A DNA stretch of 64,000 nucleotides, from positions 31,751,741 through 31,815,740 of the forward strand of contig CM041465.1 in the NCBI GenBank assembly GCA_023213395.1, given 5' to 3'. A model generated the notes under the pieces. The model was not told where the DNA came from, did no database searches, and saw nothing but the letters and a program-made list of their open reading frames with translations. This DNA comes from Cycas panzhihuaensis (lineage: Eukaryota; Cycadophyta). Positions 55,661 to 64,000 of this stretch are shown piece after piece. A program made the translations under genes and the position numbers. Position 1 is the stretch's first letter. Each line of letters starts with the position of its first letter.

Positions 55661-56450
55661 CACAACAAAGAATTCCAAGAATAACAGCCAAGAATAGTCG
55701 CAACAACCCCCTCAACCAAATCGAGGTGCCTATCGAGGAGGTCAAAGAGGAAGGGGGGGTTTAGAGGTGGCAATTAGCGCCACTTCAACCAGTTTGCAGA
55801 TGAGGACAAATTGTTTTGTGCTTATCATTCGTCCGAGGTGAATCAAACTTGGATCATTGATTCTAGAGCCACTCAACACATGATTGGGAGTGAAGAACTC
55901 CTTAGCGACATTAAGGAAGGAAAAGGTCAATCAATGACCTTCAGCAACAATGAATTTGTCACGATTTCTGGCATCGGCACGATCGCTCCATTCCATTCTC
56001 CTTCCGATACTTTCTCTACATTTCTCAATGGCAATGCCTATTTTGTACCTTCCATGGAGAAGAGCTTGTTATCTGTTAGCTAACTGGACAAGCAACAGAT
56101 GAGCATTTTGTTCAAAAATGGGAAATGTGTAATAAGTGATAAAAATGACCAGGAAGTAGCTGTTGGATATGAGGATCATGGCCTCTACAAATTGGATGCT
56201 AATAATATCATACTTGATTCTGCCTACTCTGGTTCCATTATCTCTCAAACCTTGTCCAAGATGCAACTTTGGCATCAATGTCTAGGCCATTTAAGCCTAA
56301 ACAATCTTAAGCAAATGGTGAACAAAAACATGGTATATTGGCTTCCCAAGATATATGGCACGAAATGTCTTTGTGAAGCATGCATAATGGGGACACAACA
56401 TTGCTTACCTTTCCCTAAAGGCAAAGCTTGACGTGCATCATATCCTTTGC
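55661..56450 (+). pseudogene. pol: Copia-5 protease and pre-integrase domain
   Basis: Gln/Asn-rich linker, then WIIDSRATQHMIGSEELL (DSGAT changed to DSRAT), LLSVS then TAA, LDKQQMSILFKNGKC, LWHQCLGHLSLNNL and CLCEACIMGTQH. A TGA in place of Trp lies at 56429. Confidence 0.9.
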
Positions 56451-57010
56451 AGTTAGTACACTCAGACTTGTGTGGACCTATGTCCACCACATCCTTTGGA
56501 GGAGCTTTGTACTACATCTCCTTCATTGATGATTTCTCCCATAAAGTTTGGGTTTACTTCCTCAAGCATAAGTCTGAAGCATTTCAAAAGTTTAAAGAAT
56601 TCAAGCTTGAAGTGGAGAACGAGTCTGGCCAATCCATCAAAACACTAAAGACAGACAATGGAGGTGAATTCACTTCAAACGAATTCGCCCAATTCTGCAA
56701 GGACAACGACATTCGAAGACAACTTACTATTCCTCACACTCCTCAATAAAATGGAGTCTCTGAAAGAATGAACAGAACTTTGGCTAACAAGGCCAAAGCA
56801 ATGATGCATGCCAAGGGACTTACTCGAGCTTCAAGCGTAAGCATTCCACACAGCTGCCTATGTGGCAAATCGAAGTCCAACAACATCAATCACCGACATC
56901 ACACCAGAGGATGCATGGTCTGGCAAAAAGCCAACTGTCAACCATTTGAGGACTTTTGGGTGCACTACTTATATGCACATCCCCAATCAGTAAAGAACTA
57001 AATTAGACAA
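56451..57010 (+). pseudogene. pol: Copia-5 integrase core, triad intact but interrupted
   Basis: [39 protein letters not shown], then TPHTPQ-type text with a TAA for Gln at 56747, NGVSERMNRT. All three acidic residues are present. A small insertion near 56830 shifts the frame of the C-terminal AFHTAAYVANRS block. Confidence 0.9.
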
Positions 57011-58330
57011 GCATAGTCTAAAGTGCATCTCTGTAGGTTATGCCATTCATAGTAAAGCCTACAAGTTGTACGATCCCATTGGAAAGAAAATGCATCTCTT
57101 AAGAGATGTAGTCTTTGTTGAAGAAGATAATAAAGAGTTGGATACAGCATCCATCCAACCCCCATTGACAAAGGCAAACAGATTGTTGAGGCTTTCATTC
57201 CCTCTCAATCTTCAACACCATGTACATCATCTACACCTGCTGGACCGTCCACATCATCAGCTCCACTTGGTCCTAGCACATCTTCTATTGATCAACCACT
57301 TAGACTAGATGATTTTGAGGTTCAAGTCACATCAATCAAAAGGTTACCCAAATGGTATACTCAAACAGTGCAGGATGGTCAGGTTATTGAAGGAAAACGT
57401 CCATCAAGATACAGGCAGCAAACCAATTTTGCACTTATGGCTGAAGTGCTATGTGTTGATGAGCCTTCCACCTTTGAGGAGGCTTCTAAAAATGAACATT
57501 AGAAGACTGACATGGATGAAGACATTCTATTGAAAAGAATGGAACTTGGGATTTGGTCAAATTACCTAAACACAAACAGGCAATCAGCTGCAAATGGGTC
57601 TACAAAACCAAATTCCATTCTGATGGTACACTTAAGTGTCAGAAGGCCCGCCTTGTTGCAAAGGGTTCAAACAAAAAGAAGGCATAGATTACGAGGAGTC
57701 TTTTGCACTAGTAGCTAACATGAACACCATCAAACTCATCTTGGCTTTAACAACTCAATGCAAATGGCCGATTTTTCAGATGGACGTGAAGAGCGCCTTT
57801 CTCAATGGCGATCTTCAAGATTAGGTCTACTTGGAGCAACCTCCTAGTTACAAAGTACAAGGCAAGGAGCATTTAGTTTGTCGCCTGAAAAAGGCATCGT
57901 ATGGTTGAAACAAGCTCCAAGAGCATGGTACTTAAAGATTGATGATTACTTTTTGAGACACGGATTTCATTGATCTACTTTCGATCCTAACTTGTACATC
58001 ACAGTTGGGAAAGACCATGCCATTTTTATTGTCTTGTATGTAGATGACTTAGTGATCACTGGCAATGACACTAAGATGATACAGATTCTCCAGGATGACT
58101 TGAAGAGGAGATTCGAGATGACAGATCTTGGACTTCTCCATTATTTCTTAGGCCTTGAGGTATGGCAACAGCCAGGCTATATCTTTATCTCCCAAGAAAA
58201 ATATTCTTGGGACATTTTGCAACGGTTCAGGATGCACGACTGCAAACCAGCGCCTACACCCATGGAGAACAGCACAAAGCTTACTCTCAATGAGGAAGCT
58301 GAACCTGCAGATCCCACTCTTTATCGGTAG
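57011..58330 (+). pseudogene. pol: Copia-5 linker and reverse transcriptase
   Basis: KMHLLRDVVFVEEDN, linker, FEEASKNE with TAG for Trp, CKWVYKTKFHSDGTLK, MDVKSAFLNGDLQD then TAG, a one-base deletion in KKALYGLKQ (57896-57906), FDPNLYITVGKDHAIFIVLYVDDLVITGN (active site at about 58036-58047) and MTDLGLLHYFLGLEVWQQ, ending at a TAG for Gln. Confidence 0.92.
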
Positions 58331-58990
58331 TTGATTGGGAGTCTCATTTATCTCACCAACACTCACCCTGATATCTCTTTTGCAGTTGGGATTTTCTCTA
58401 GATACATGTCTCAACCCAATCAGAAGGATTGGAATGCAGTTAAACGCATACTCAAATACATTAAAGGCACATTGCAACATGGCCTTAAGTATGCATATAA
58501 TGAGAACTTCACTCTGAAAGGGTTCTCAGATTCTAATTGGGCAGGTTGTTAGGATAGCAGGAGATCAACCTCGGGTTACTGCTTTACCCTTGGTTCAGCA
58601 GTTGTTTCGTAGAGTTGCAAGAAGCAACATAATATTACCTTGTCTTCCACCGAAGCAAAATACAAATCTACAGTCAGTGCAACTTATGAAGCTATCTGGC
58701 TACGACGAATTCTTGGAGAGCTTGGACTTGAGTAGGATCACCTCACCAAGATTTATTACGACAATCAAAGTGTGCTTAGTTGGCCAAGAATCTTGTATTT
58801 CATGCAAGGACCAAACATATTGAGGTTCATCATCACTTCATCAGAGAACATGTGCAAAGTGGTGAGATCAACCTTCAGTATAGACCTACAGAGGAGTAGA
58901 CATCAGATATCTTTACCAAGCCTCTTGGTAGAGGAAAATTTGTAAAATTTAGAGATGGTCTAGGGGTCTGTCTTAACATTGTAAACAGTA
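58331..58990 (+). pseudogene. pol: Copia-5 RT end and RNase H
   Basis: [91 protein letters not shown]; then frameshifted to HHHFIREHV and FTKPLGRGKF. The polypurine tract (seven G) is at 58993-58999. Confidence 0.9.
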
Positions 58991-58999
58991 ACGGGGGGG

Positions 59000-59560
59000 T
59001 GCTAAACCTTATGTTTACACGTTAAGTCTATGTACTTTATTATTCATGTCCTATTTATACTTTTGTACTTTTATTCTTTTGTACTTTTGTGACTTATCAC
59101 TTAAGTGATAAAGTACACACTCACATTCTTTCCTAGTGACACAACATTGTCACTAAAGGGTCAAATGGACCCCCATGCACTTTTGCTCATTTGAGAGCCC
59201 TAAAGGACACTTGTCCTATATCCAAGGCATGTACATTGGATGTTTGACACTTTTCAAGCATCCAATACCTTAGGTCTCTCCTTTCACTCTATATATTGAG
59301 ACCTCTCCTCATTGTTCTCATATAGAGTTGGAGCTTCATTGTTATGTTGCTAGTTTGCTAATCAAACTACTATTCATTTGGAGGTTGGACCAATTCCAAC
59401 TCCTCATCTTTGGTACCATTTTGCTCTTTCTCTTCATGCTTGATCTTGATCATGTTTGATCTCATAGTTTCATTCTTAGTGTAGTTTATTTGCTTTCTAG
59501 AACTAGAGTGAACATAGCTTCTAGATCTTGGGATTGTAAGACCATTTGGCCATTTTCACA
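59000..59560 (+). repeat. Copia-5 3' LTR
   Basis: 561 bp, TGCTAAACC to TTTTCACA. Palindrome at 59094-59111. A short duplication of ACTTTTGTACTTT text accounts for the extra length. Confidence 0.94.
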
Positions 59561-59565
59561 TTTTT

Positions 59566-60418
59566 ATTATCTTGGCATAGAAGCTCATCAAGCAAAAAAT
59601 GACATCTTTATCTCACAATCAAAGTATGCCAAGAATCTTCTCAAGAAATTCAACATGGACGAATGTAATCCTTGTGCTACACCCATGGAAACAGGTTGTG
59701 TTCTAACAGCTAATGAAGATAATCAACATCAAGTAAATAAAACTATCTTCAAACAACTTGTTGGAAGTCTTATTTACTTGACAACAATCAAACCAGATAT
59801 ATCCTTTTTTGTAGGAGTTGTTTCTAGATTTATGCATAATCCAAAGATTACTCACAGAATGCTACGAAACGAATTTTATGATACATCAGAGGTACATTGG
59901 ATCTTGGACTACAATATACTAAAACAGACAAACCAGGCTTAATTGGATTCAGTGACTCTGACTGAATAGAAGTGCTATAAGAAAGAAAGTCAACATCAAA
60001 TTATTACTTCAATCTTGGAACAATTGTAACATCTTGGAGTAGTAAAAAACAACCAACAATAGCCTTATCCTCAATAGAAGCACAGTACAAAGTTGCGGTC
60101 AGTGCAACTTGTGAAGCAATATGGTTGAGACAACTCCTCAGGGATTTAGACCAGAGTTGCCTAAAAGCAACCACAATCTTCTATGATAACCAAAGTGTTA
60201 TCAAACTTATTAAAAATCTTGTCTTTCATGCAAAGACTAAACACATAGAAATCTATTATCATTTTATCAGAGAAAAGGTCCAGAATAAAGAAATAGATTT
60301 ACAATATTGCAGCAATGATCAATAAGTTGCAGACATCTTGACAAAACCTTTATCAAAAGACAAATTTCAACATCTCAGAGATCTATTAGGAATGAGAAAC
60401 AAAGGTTAAAACATTACA
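59566..60418 (+). pseudogene. pol: Copia-4 RT end and RNase H
   Basis: YLGIEAHQAKNDIFISQSKYAKNLLKKFNMDECNPC, SLIYLTTIKPDISFFVGVVSRFM; then stops. MRQLLRDLDQSCLK, YDNQSVIKLIKNLVFHAKTKHIEIYYHFIREKV, and after a TAA, ADILTKPLSKDKFQHLRDLLGM. The end of RNase H is well kept. Confidence 0.88.
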
Positions 60419-60424
60419 GGAGGG

Positions 60425-60501
60425 TGTTAGAGATTTAATGTTTTATACTAGGTCATGTACTAAAATGTCTCTTTTGTCAATTGAGGGGTATGTGTCATAG
60501 C
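60425..60501 (+). repeat. Copia-4 3' LTR, first 77 bp
   Basis: TGTTAGAGATT after GGAGGG; cut by Copia-6. The rest would lie beyond the window. Confidence 0.75.
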
Positions 60502-61045
60502 TGTGAAAAATGGGCATTGGCCATATTAGTCCCAAGATCAAAAGTACAAGCACAATACTACAAATGCATGAAAGCATATAACATAAAGCACACAAGGAGA
60601 AATAGGAGCAAGATCAAGATACCAGAAATGGGGGGGTTGGAATTAGTCCAACCACCAAAGAATGCTTCAATTTTGATTAGCAAACTGACAGAATAACAAT
60701 GAGCTCCTCCTCTCAAGATGAGCAACAATGAAGAGAGGCCTCTTTAAATAGAAGAAGATGAGAGGCCAAAGGCTATTGCATGATTGACAAGTGTCAATCA
60801 TGCAATGCATGCTTGCATGTAGGACAAGTGTCCATTGGGAGCTCATGTGAGCAAAAGTGCAAGGGGGTCACTTGACCCTTAAGTTACAACGTTATGTCAC
60901 TAGACATAAAGTGGGTGTGTACTTTATCACTTAAGTGATAAAGTTACACCTAAAGTACAAAAGTGCAAAAGCGCACACATAATACAAGAATAGAAAATAC
61001 ATTAGCTTAACATTATAAACATAAGGTAAACCATGAGGTTTAACA
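60502..61045 (-). repeat. Copia-6 3' LTR
   Basis: 544 bp, minus-strand TGTTAAACC to TTTTTCACA. It contains the longest version of the palindrome, ACTTTATCACTTAAGTGATAAAGT (60921-60944, 24 bp perfect). Seven C residues (61046-61052) are the complement of the polypurine tract. Confidence 0.9.
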
Positions 61046-61052
61046 CCCCCCC

Positions 61053-61650
61053 TTATTGTTTATAATGTTGAGTCGGACTCCAAGACCATCTCTAAATTCT
61101 ACAAATTTGTCTCTACCAAGTGGCTTGGTAAAGATATCTGCCGCTTGTCGCTCCGGTGGTCGATATTGAAGTGTGATCTCACCACCGTGTACATGCTCCC
61201 GATGAAATGGTGGTGAACTTCAATATGCTTGGTCCGCGGCGTGGAAAACTGGATTCTTAGTTAGCTTGAGGACACTGTTGTCACAATGAATCTTTGCCGG
61301 TGCTGCTGAAATCCAAGCTCACCAAGAATCCGTCGAGCTAGATAGCCTCACAAGTCGCTACCGCGACTTTGTACTGCTTGATGGAGGACAAGGTAACATT
61401 TGGTTGCTTCTTGCAACTCCATGAAACAATTTCTTGAACCAAGGGTGAAACAAGAATCCGAGGTTGATTTCCTGCTATCCGGCATCCCGCCCAATCGAAT
61501 CGAAAACCCTCCAAAGTGAAGTTCTCCTTATGTACATACTCAAGTCCAAGCGCAATGTTCCTTTGATATACTTGAGTATGCGTTTTGGTCGCTTGCCAAT
61601 GCTTCGATTGGGTTGAGACATGAAGCGAGAGCAAATTCCAACCGCAAATG
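61053..61650 (-). pseudogene. pol: Copia-6 RNase H
   Basis: Minus strand: EFALASCLNPIEALASDQN-type text (frameshifted), YVHKENFTLEGF, DWAGCRIAGNQPR (frameshift), WSCKKQPNVTLSSIKQYK, then FTKPLGRDKFVEFRDGLGV-like end before the tract. Several small indels. Confidence 0.82.
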
Positions 61651-62420
61651 AGATGTCCGACGAGTGTTGGTGAGATATATCAAGCTACCAATCAACTGTC
61701 CGATAAAGAGTGGAATCTGGTTCACTTCCTCATTAAGAGAAAGCTTGGTGCCGTTCTCCATGGGTGTAGGCGCCGTCTTGCAGTCGTGCATCCTGAATCT
61801 CTGCAAGATGTCCCAAGAGTATTTTGCTTGGGAAATGAAGATATAGCCTGGCTGTTGCCATACCTCAAAGCCTAGAAAGTAATGGAGAAGTCCGAGATCA
61901 GTCATCTCAAAACTTCTCTTCAAATCATCCTGGAGAACATTGATGAGCTTAGTGTCATCACCCGTGATCACTAAGTCATCTACATACAAGGCAATATAAA
62001 TGACATGGTGAAACCCATGTCTCAAAAAGTATTCATCGATTTTTGCGTACCATGCCCTAGGAGCTTGCTTCAAGCCATACAAAGCCTTCTTGAGGCGACA
62101 TACCAAGTGCTCCTTGCCTTGTTCCTTGTAACCAGGAGGTTGCTCCAAGTACACCTCCTCTTGAAGATCGTCATTGAGGAAGGCGCTCTTCACGTCCATC
62201 TGATATACGGGCCATTTGCATTGTGCAGCTAAGGCCAAGAGAAGTCTGATGGTGTTCATGTTTGCTACAGGTGCAAAGGTCTCCTCGTAATCAATTCCTT
62301 CCTTTTGTGTGAACCCCTTTGCTACAAGTCTTGCTTTCTGTCGCTTGAGTGTCCCATCAGAATGGAATTTGGTCTTGTAGACCCATTTACAACGATTGCT
62401 GCTTGTGTGGAGGCAATTCG
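61651..62420 (-). pseudogene. pol: Copia-6 reverse transcriptase, 15-codon deletion near the active site
   Basis: Minus strand: CKWVYKTKFHSDGT, KARLVAKGFTQKEGIDYEETFAPVANMNTIR, YQMDVKSAFLNDDLQEEVYLEQPPGY, LKKALYGLKQAPRAWYAKIDEYF, then RHGFHHVIYIALYVDDLVITG. Against Copia-5 about 15 codons (the STSDPNLYIKVGKD region) are missing just before LYVDD. MTDLGLLHYFLGFEVWQQ and MENGTKLSLNEE follow. The longest open RT in the window. Confidence 0.92.
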
Positions 62421-63060
62421 ACCAAGTCCCAAGTACCATTCTTGTGAATGGATTGAATCTCCTCATCCATGGCAGCTTTCCAACTATCACTTTGTGAAGC
62501 CTCTGCAAAGGTAGTAGGCTCATCAATAGAAAGCACTTCAGCCATAAGTGTAAAGTTTGTTTGCTGCCGATACTTTGATGGACGTTTCCCTTCAATGATA
62601 TGACCATCCTGTACCGTTTGAGTGTACCACTTAGGTAACTTATGAAATGATGTGGCATGAACCTCGATATCTTCTGGACTAAGTGTAGGAGTAACAGAAG
62701 ATGAAGTGGAAGGTTCAAGTGGAGCAGATGAAGATGAAGTAGATGGTACAGAAGGTGCAGATGAGGAACATGGTGTATAAGATTGAGGGGAAGGGAAGTC
62801 CTCAACAATCTTTTTCCCTTTGTCAATGGGGGGTTGGATTGATGCCATATCCAACTCTTTTTTATCATCCTCAACAAAGATTACATCTCTTGAGAGATGC
62901 ATTTTTCTCCCAACTGGATCATACAACTTGTAGGCTTTGCTATAGATTGCATATCCTACAAAGATGCATTTGAGGCTATGTTTGTCCAACTTTGTTCTTT
63001 GTTGATCTGGTATGTGCATATACGCAGACACCGAATGTCCTCAAATGGTCGATAGTTGGC
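62421..63060 (-). pseudogene. pol: Copia-6 integrase tail and linker
   Basis: The minus-strand frame 63031-62387 (214 codons) is open: AYMHIPDQQRTKLDKHSLKCIFVGYAIYSKAYKLYD, KMHLSRDVIFVEDDKKEL, a long Ser/Pro/Thr-rich linker with SSSAPLEPSTSSS, then KLPKWYTQTVQDG, RQQTNFTLMAEVL and FAEASQSDSWKAAMDEEIQSI at the start of RT. A small deletion near 62395 shifts the frame into RT. Confidence 0.92.
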
Positions 63061-63560
63061 TTCTTACCGCACCATGCCTCCTCGTGTGATATTGGTGACT
63101 AGCATTGTAGGACTTCGATTGGCCACATAGGTCAGTATGAAATGCTTCGCCCAAGAAGCTCTTGGAAGCCCTTTTGCATGCATCATTGTTTTGGCTTTAT
63201 TAGCCAAAGTTCTATTCATCCTCCTGGAGACTCCATTTCTTGAGGAGTATGAGGAGTCGTGAGTTGTCTCCGAATTCCATTATCCTTGCAAAATTGGTTG
63301 AATTCATTTGAAGTGAATTCACCTCCATTATCGACCTTAATGTGCCAATTGAGTAGCGATTCATTTTCTACTTCCGCCTTGAACTCTTTGAACTTGGAGA
63401 AGGCTTCTGATTTTTGCTTTAAGAAGCAGACCCAGACTTTGTGAGAGAAGTCATCAATAAAAGATATGTAGTACAATGCTCCTCCAAAGGATTGGGTGGA
63501 CATGGGTCCACACAAGTCTGAGTGAACTAGTTGCAAAGGATAAGATGCACGCCATGCTTT
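63061..63560 (-). pseudogene. pol: Copia-6 integrase core, catalytic Glu changed to Arg
   Basis: Minus strand: LVHSDLCGPMSTQSFGG (first Asp), [29 protein letters not shown] (second Asp), RRQLTTPHTPQ, then a two-base frameshift and NGVSRRMNRT, where relatives have VSERMN, so Glu is Arg. The following AFHTDLCGQSKSYNAS-like block is also frameshifted. Confidence 0.9.
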
Positions 63561-64000
63561 GCCTTTAGGAAAAGGCAGCCGATGTTGTGTCCCCATTATG
63601 CAAGCTTCGCAAAGACATTTTGAACCATACATCTTTGGAAGCCCATACACCATGCTTTTGTTTATCATCCGCTTCAGATTGTCTAGGCTTAAATGTCCTA
63701 GACGTTGATGCCATAACTGAATTTTTCATAAAGATGTGGAACCAGAGTAAGCAGAATCAAGAGTAATATTATTGGCATCCAACTTGTAAAGACCTTGATC
63801 CTCATAGGCTACATCTATGATCTGATCATCTTTGTCACAAATGATACATTTCCCATTTTTAAATAGTACGCTCATGTGTTGCTTGTTCAACTGACTAACA
63901 GAGAGCAGATTCTTCTCCATAGAAGGAATGAAGTAGGCATCACTGTTGGGAAATGATGAGGAAGGATTTTGAGGAGAATGAAAAGGAGCTATGGTGCCTA
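63561..64000 (-). pseudogene. pol: Copia-6 pre-integrase domain and protease C terminus
   Basis: Minus strand: APFHSPQNPSSSFPNSDAYFIPSMEKNLLSVSQLNKQHMSVLFKNGKC-type protease tail (63726-64000), YEDQGLYKLDANNITLDSAYS, LWHQRLGHLSLDNLKRM and CLCEACIMGTQHRLPFPKGKAW. One small break near 63720. The protease active site is beyond the window. Confidence 0.88.

Larger units (their letters stand above)
52011..59560 (+). mobile_element. Copia-5: full-length Ty1/copia element in Copia-4
   Basis: LTRs 52011-52561 and 59000-59560 of the Copia-2 family, iMet PBS, G-run polypurine tract. ATTAT at 52006-52010 recurs at 59566-59570, with five extra T residues between the CA end and it; joining at ATTAT restores LHYLGIEA in Copia-4. 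About 20 LTR differences by eye. Gag-pol has many stops. Confidence 0.93.
48360..60501 (+). mobile_element. Copia-4: Ty1/copia lacking a visible 5' LTR, split by Copia-5
   Basis: Gag starts at 48809 and coding runs to 52010, resumes at 59566 and ends at a purine tract (GGAGGG, 60419-60424) and 3' LTR start TGTTAGAGATT (60425), which Copia-6 cuts at 60501. I find neither the matching 5' LTR nor a PBS upstream of gag, so the 5' end is probably deleted. Related to Copia-M by gag and integrase. Confidence 0.85.
60502..64000 (-). mobile_element. Copia-6: minus-strand copia of the Copia-2 family, 3' half
   Basis: The 3' LTR at 60502-61045 is followed on the minus strand by polypurine tract, RNase H, RT, integrase, pre-integrase and the edge of protease; the 5' half is outside the window. 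LTR and protein are closest to Copia-2 and Copia-5. Only one LTR is visible; the base context left of it is ATAGC. Confidence 0.92.

Noticed and set aside
1-64000. Host genes, tRNA or rRNA genes
   Set aside because: Every frame with recognisable protein belongs to an LTR element; the tRNA-like words found are primer binding sites.

Overview
This window looks like nuclear DNA from a land plant with a large, repeat-swollen genome. The evidence is wall-to-wall Ty1/copia and Ty3/gypsy LTR retrotransposons with tRNA-iMet-type primer binding sites, TG...CA LTRs, 5-bp target duplications, chromodomain gypsy elements, and AT-rich spacers. A gymnosperm, fern or similar large genome would fit, but I cannot name the species. 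I see no convincing host gene, rRNA, tRNA, CRISPR array or bacterial-type operon anywhere in the 64 kb. Every coding region I can support belongs to a transposable element, and all copies are broken by stops, frameshifts or lost catalytic residues.

Layout. 1-1264: 5' end of a minus-strand gypsy (Gypsy-L). 1265-2308: fragment of a plus-strand copia-like element (Copia-L). 2309-40026: an old minus-strand copia (Copia-M) cut into pieces by four later insertions. These are Copia-1 (2431-10292, TSD GTTTT), the gag-only element RLX-1 (10950-22541, TSD CTTAC/CTTAT), Copia-3 (22999-36113, TSD TTTGG/TTTAG) and a 566-bp palindrome IR-1 (37700-38265). RLX-1 itself holds Copia-2 (13624-21275, TSD CCTAG), and Copia-3 holds the minus-strand chromovirus Gypsy-1 (28333-34363, TSD GAAGA/AAAGA). 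40027-42034 is the 3' part of a chromodomain gypsy (Gypsy-2). Its 3' LTR is split by Gypsy-3 (42035-47819, TSD CCCTG/GCCTG) and resumes at 47825. From about 48.4 kb to 60501 lies Copia-4. It is interrupted in reverse transcriptase by Copia-5 (52011-59560) and in its 3' LTR by Copia-6 (60502 to beyond the window end, minus strand).

Families. Copia-2, Copia-5 and Copia-6 share one LTR family. Copia-1 has a different LTR but closely related gag-pol. Copia-1, -2 and -5 have unusually long (2.2-2.6 kb) non-coding leaders between PBS and gag. A small hairpin just after the PBS is conserved in all three, and two more hairpins before gag are conserved in Copia-2 and Copia-5. Copia-M and Copia-4 form a second, related lineage, and Copia-3 is a third. 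Gypsy-1 and Gypsy-2 carry C-terminal chromodomains.

The points most worth a second look are the conserved leader hairpins, the LTR palindrome with matching half-sites in the leader, the LTR-like head-to-head palindrome IR-1, the long open frame downstream of gag in RLX-1 that stays open across a 7.65-kb insertion, and a CCGTACGG-type motif shared by leaders of different superfamilies.
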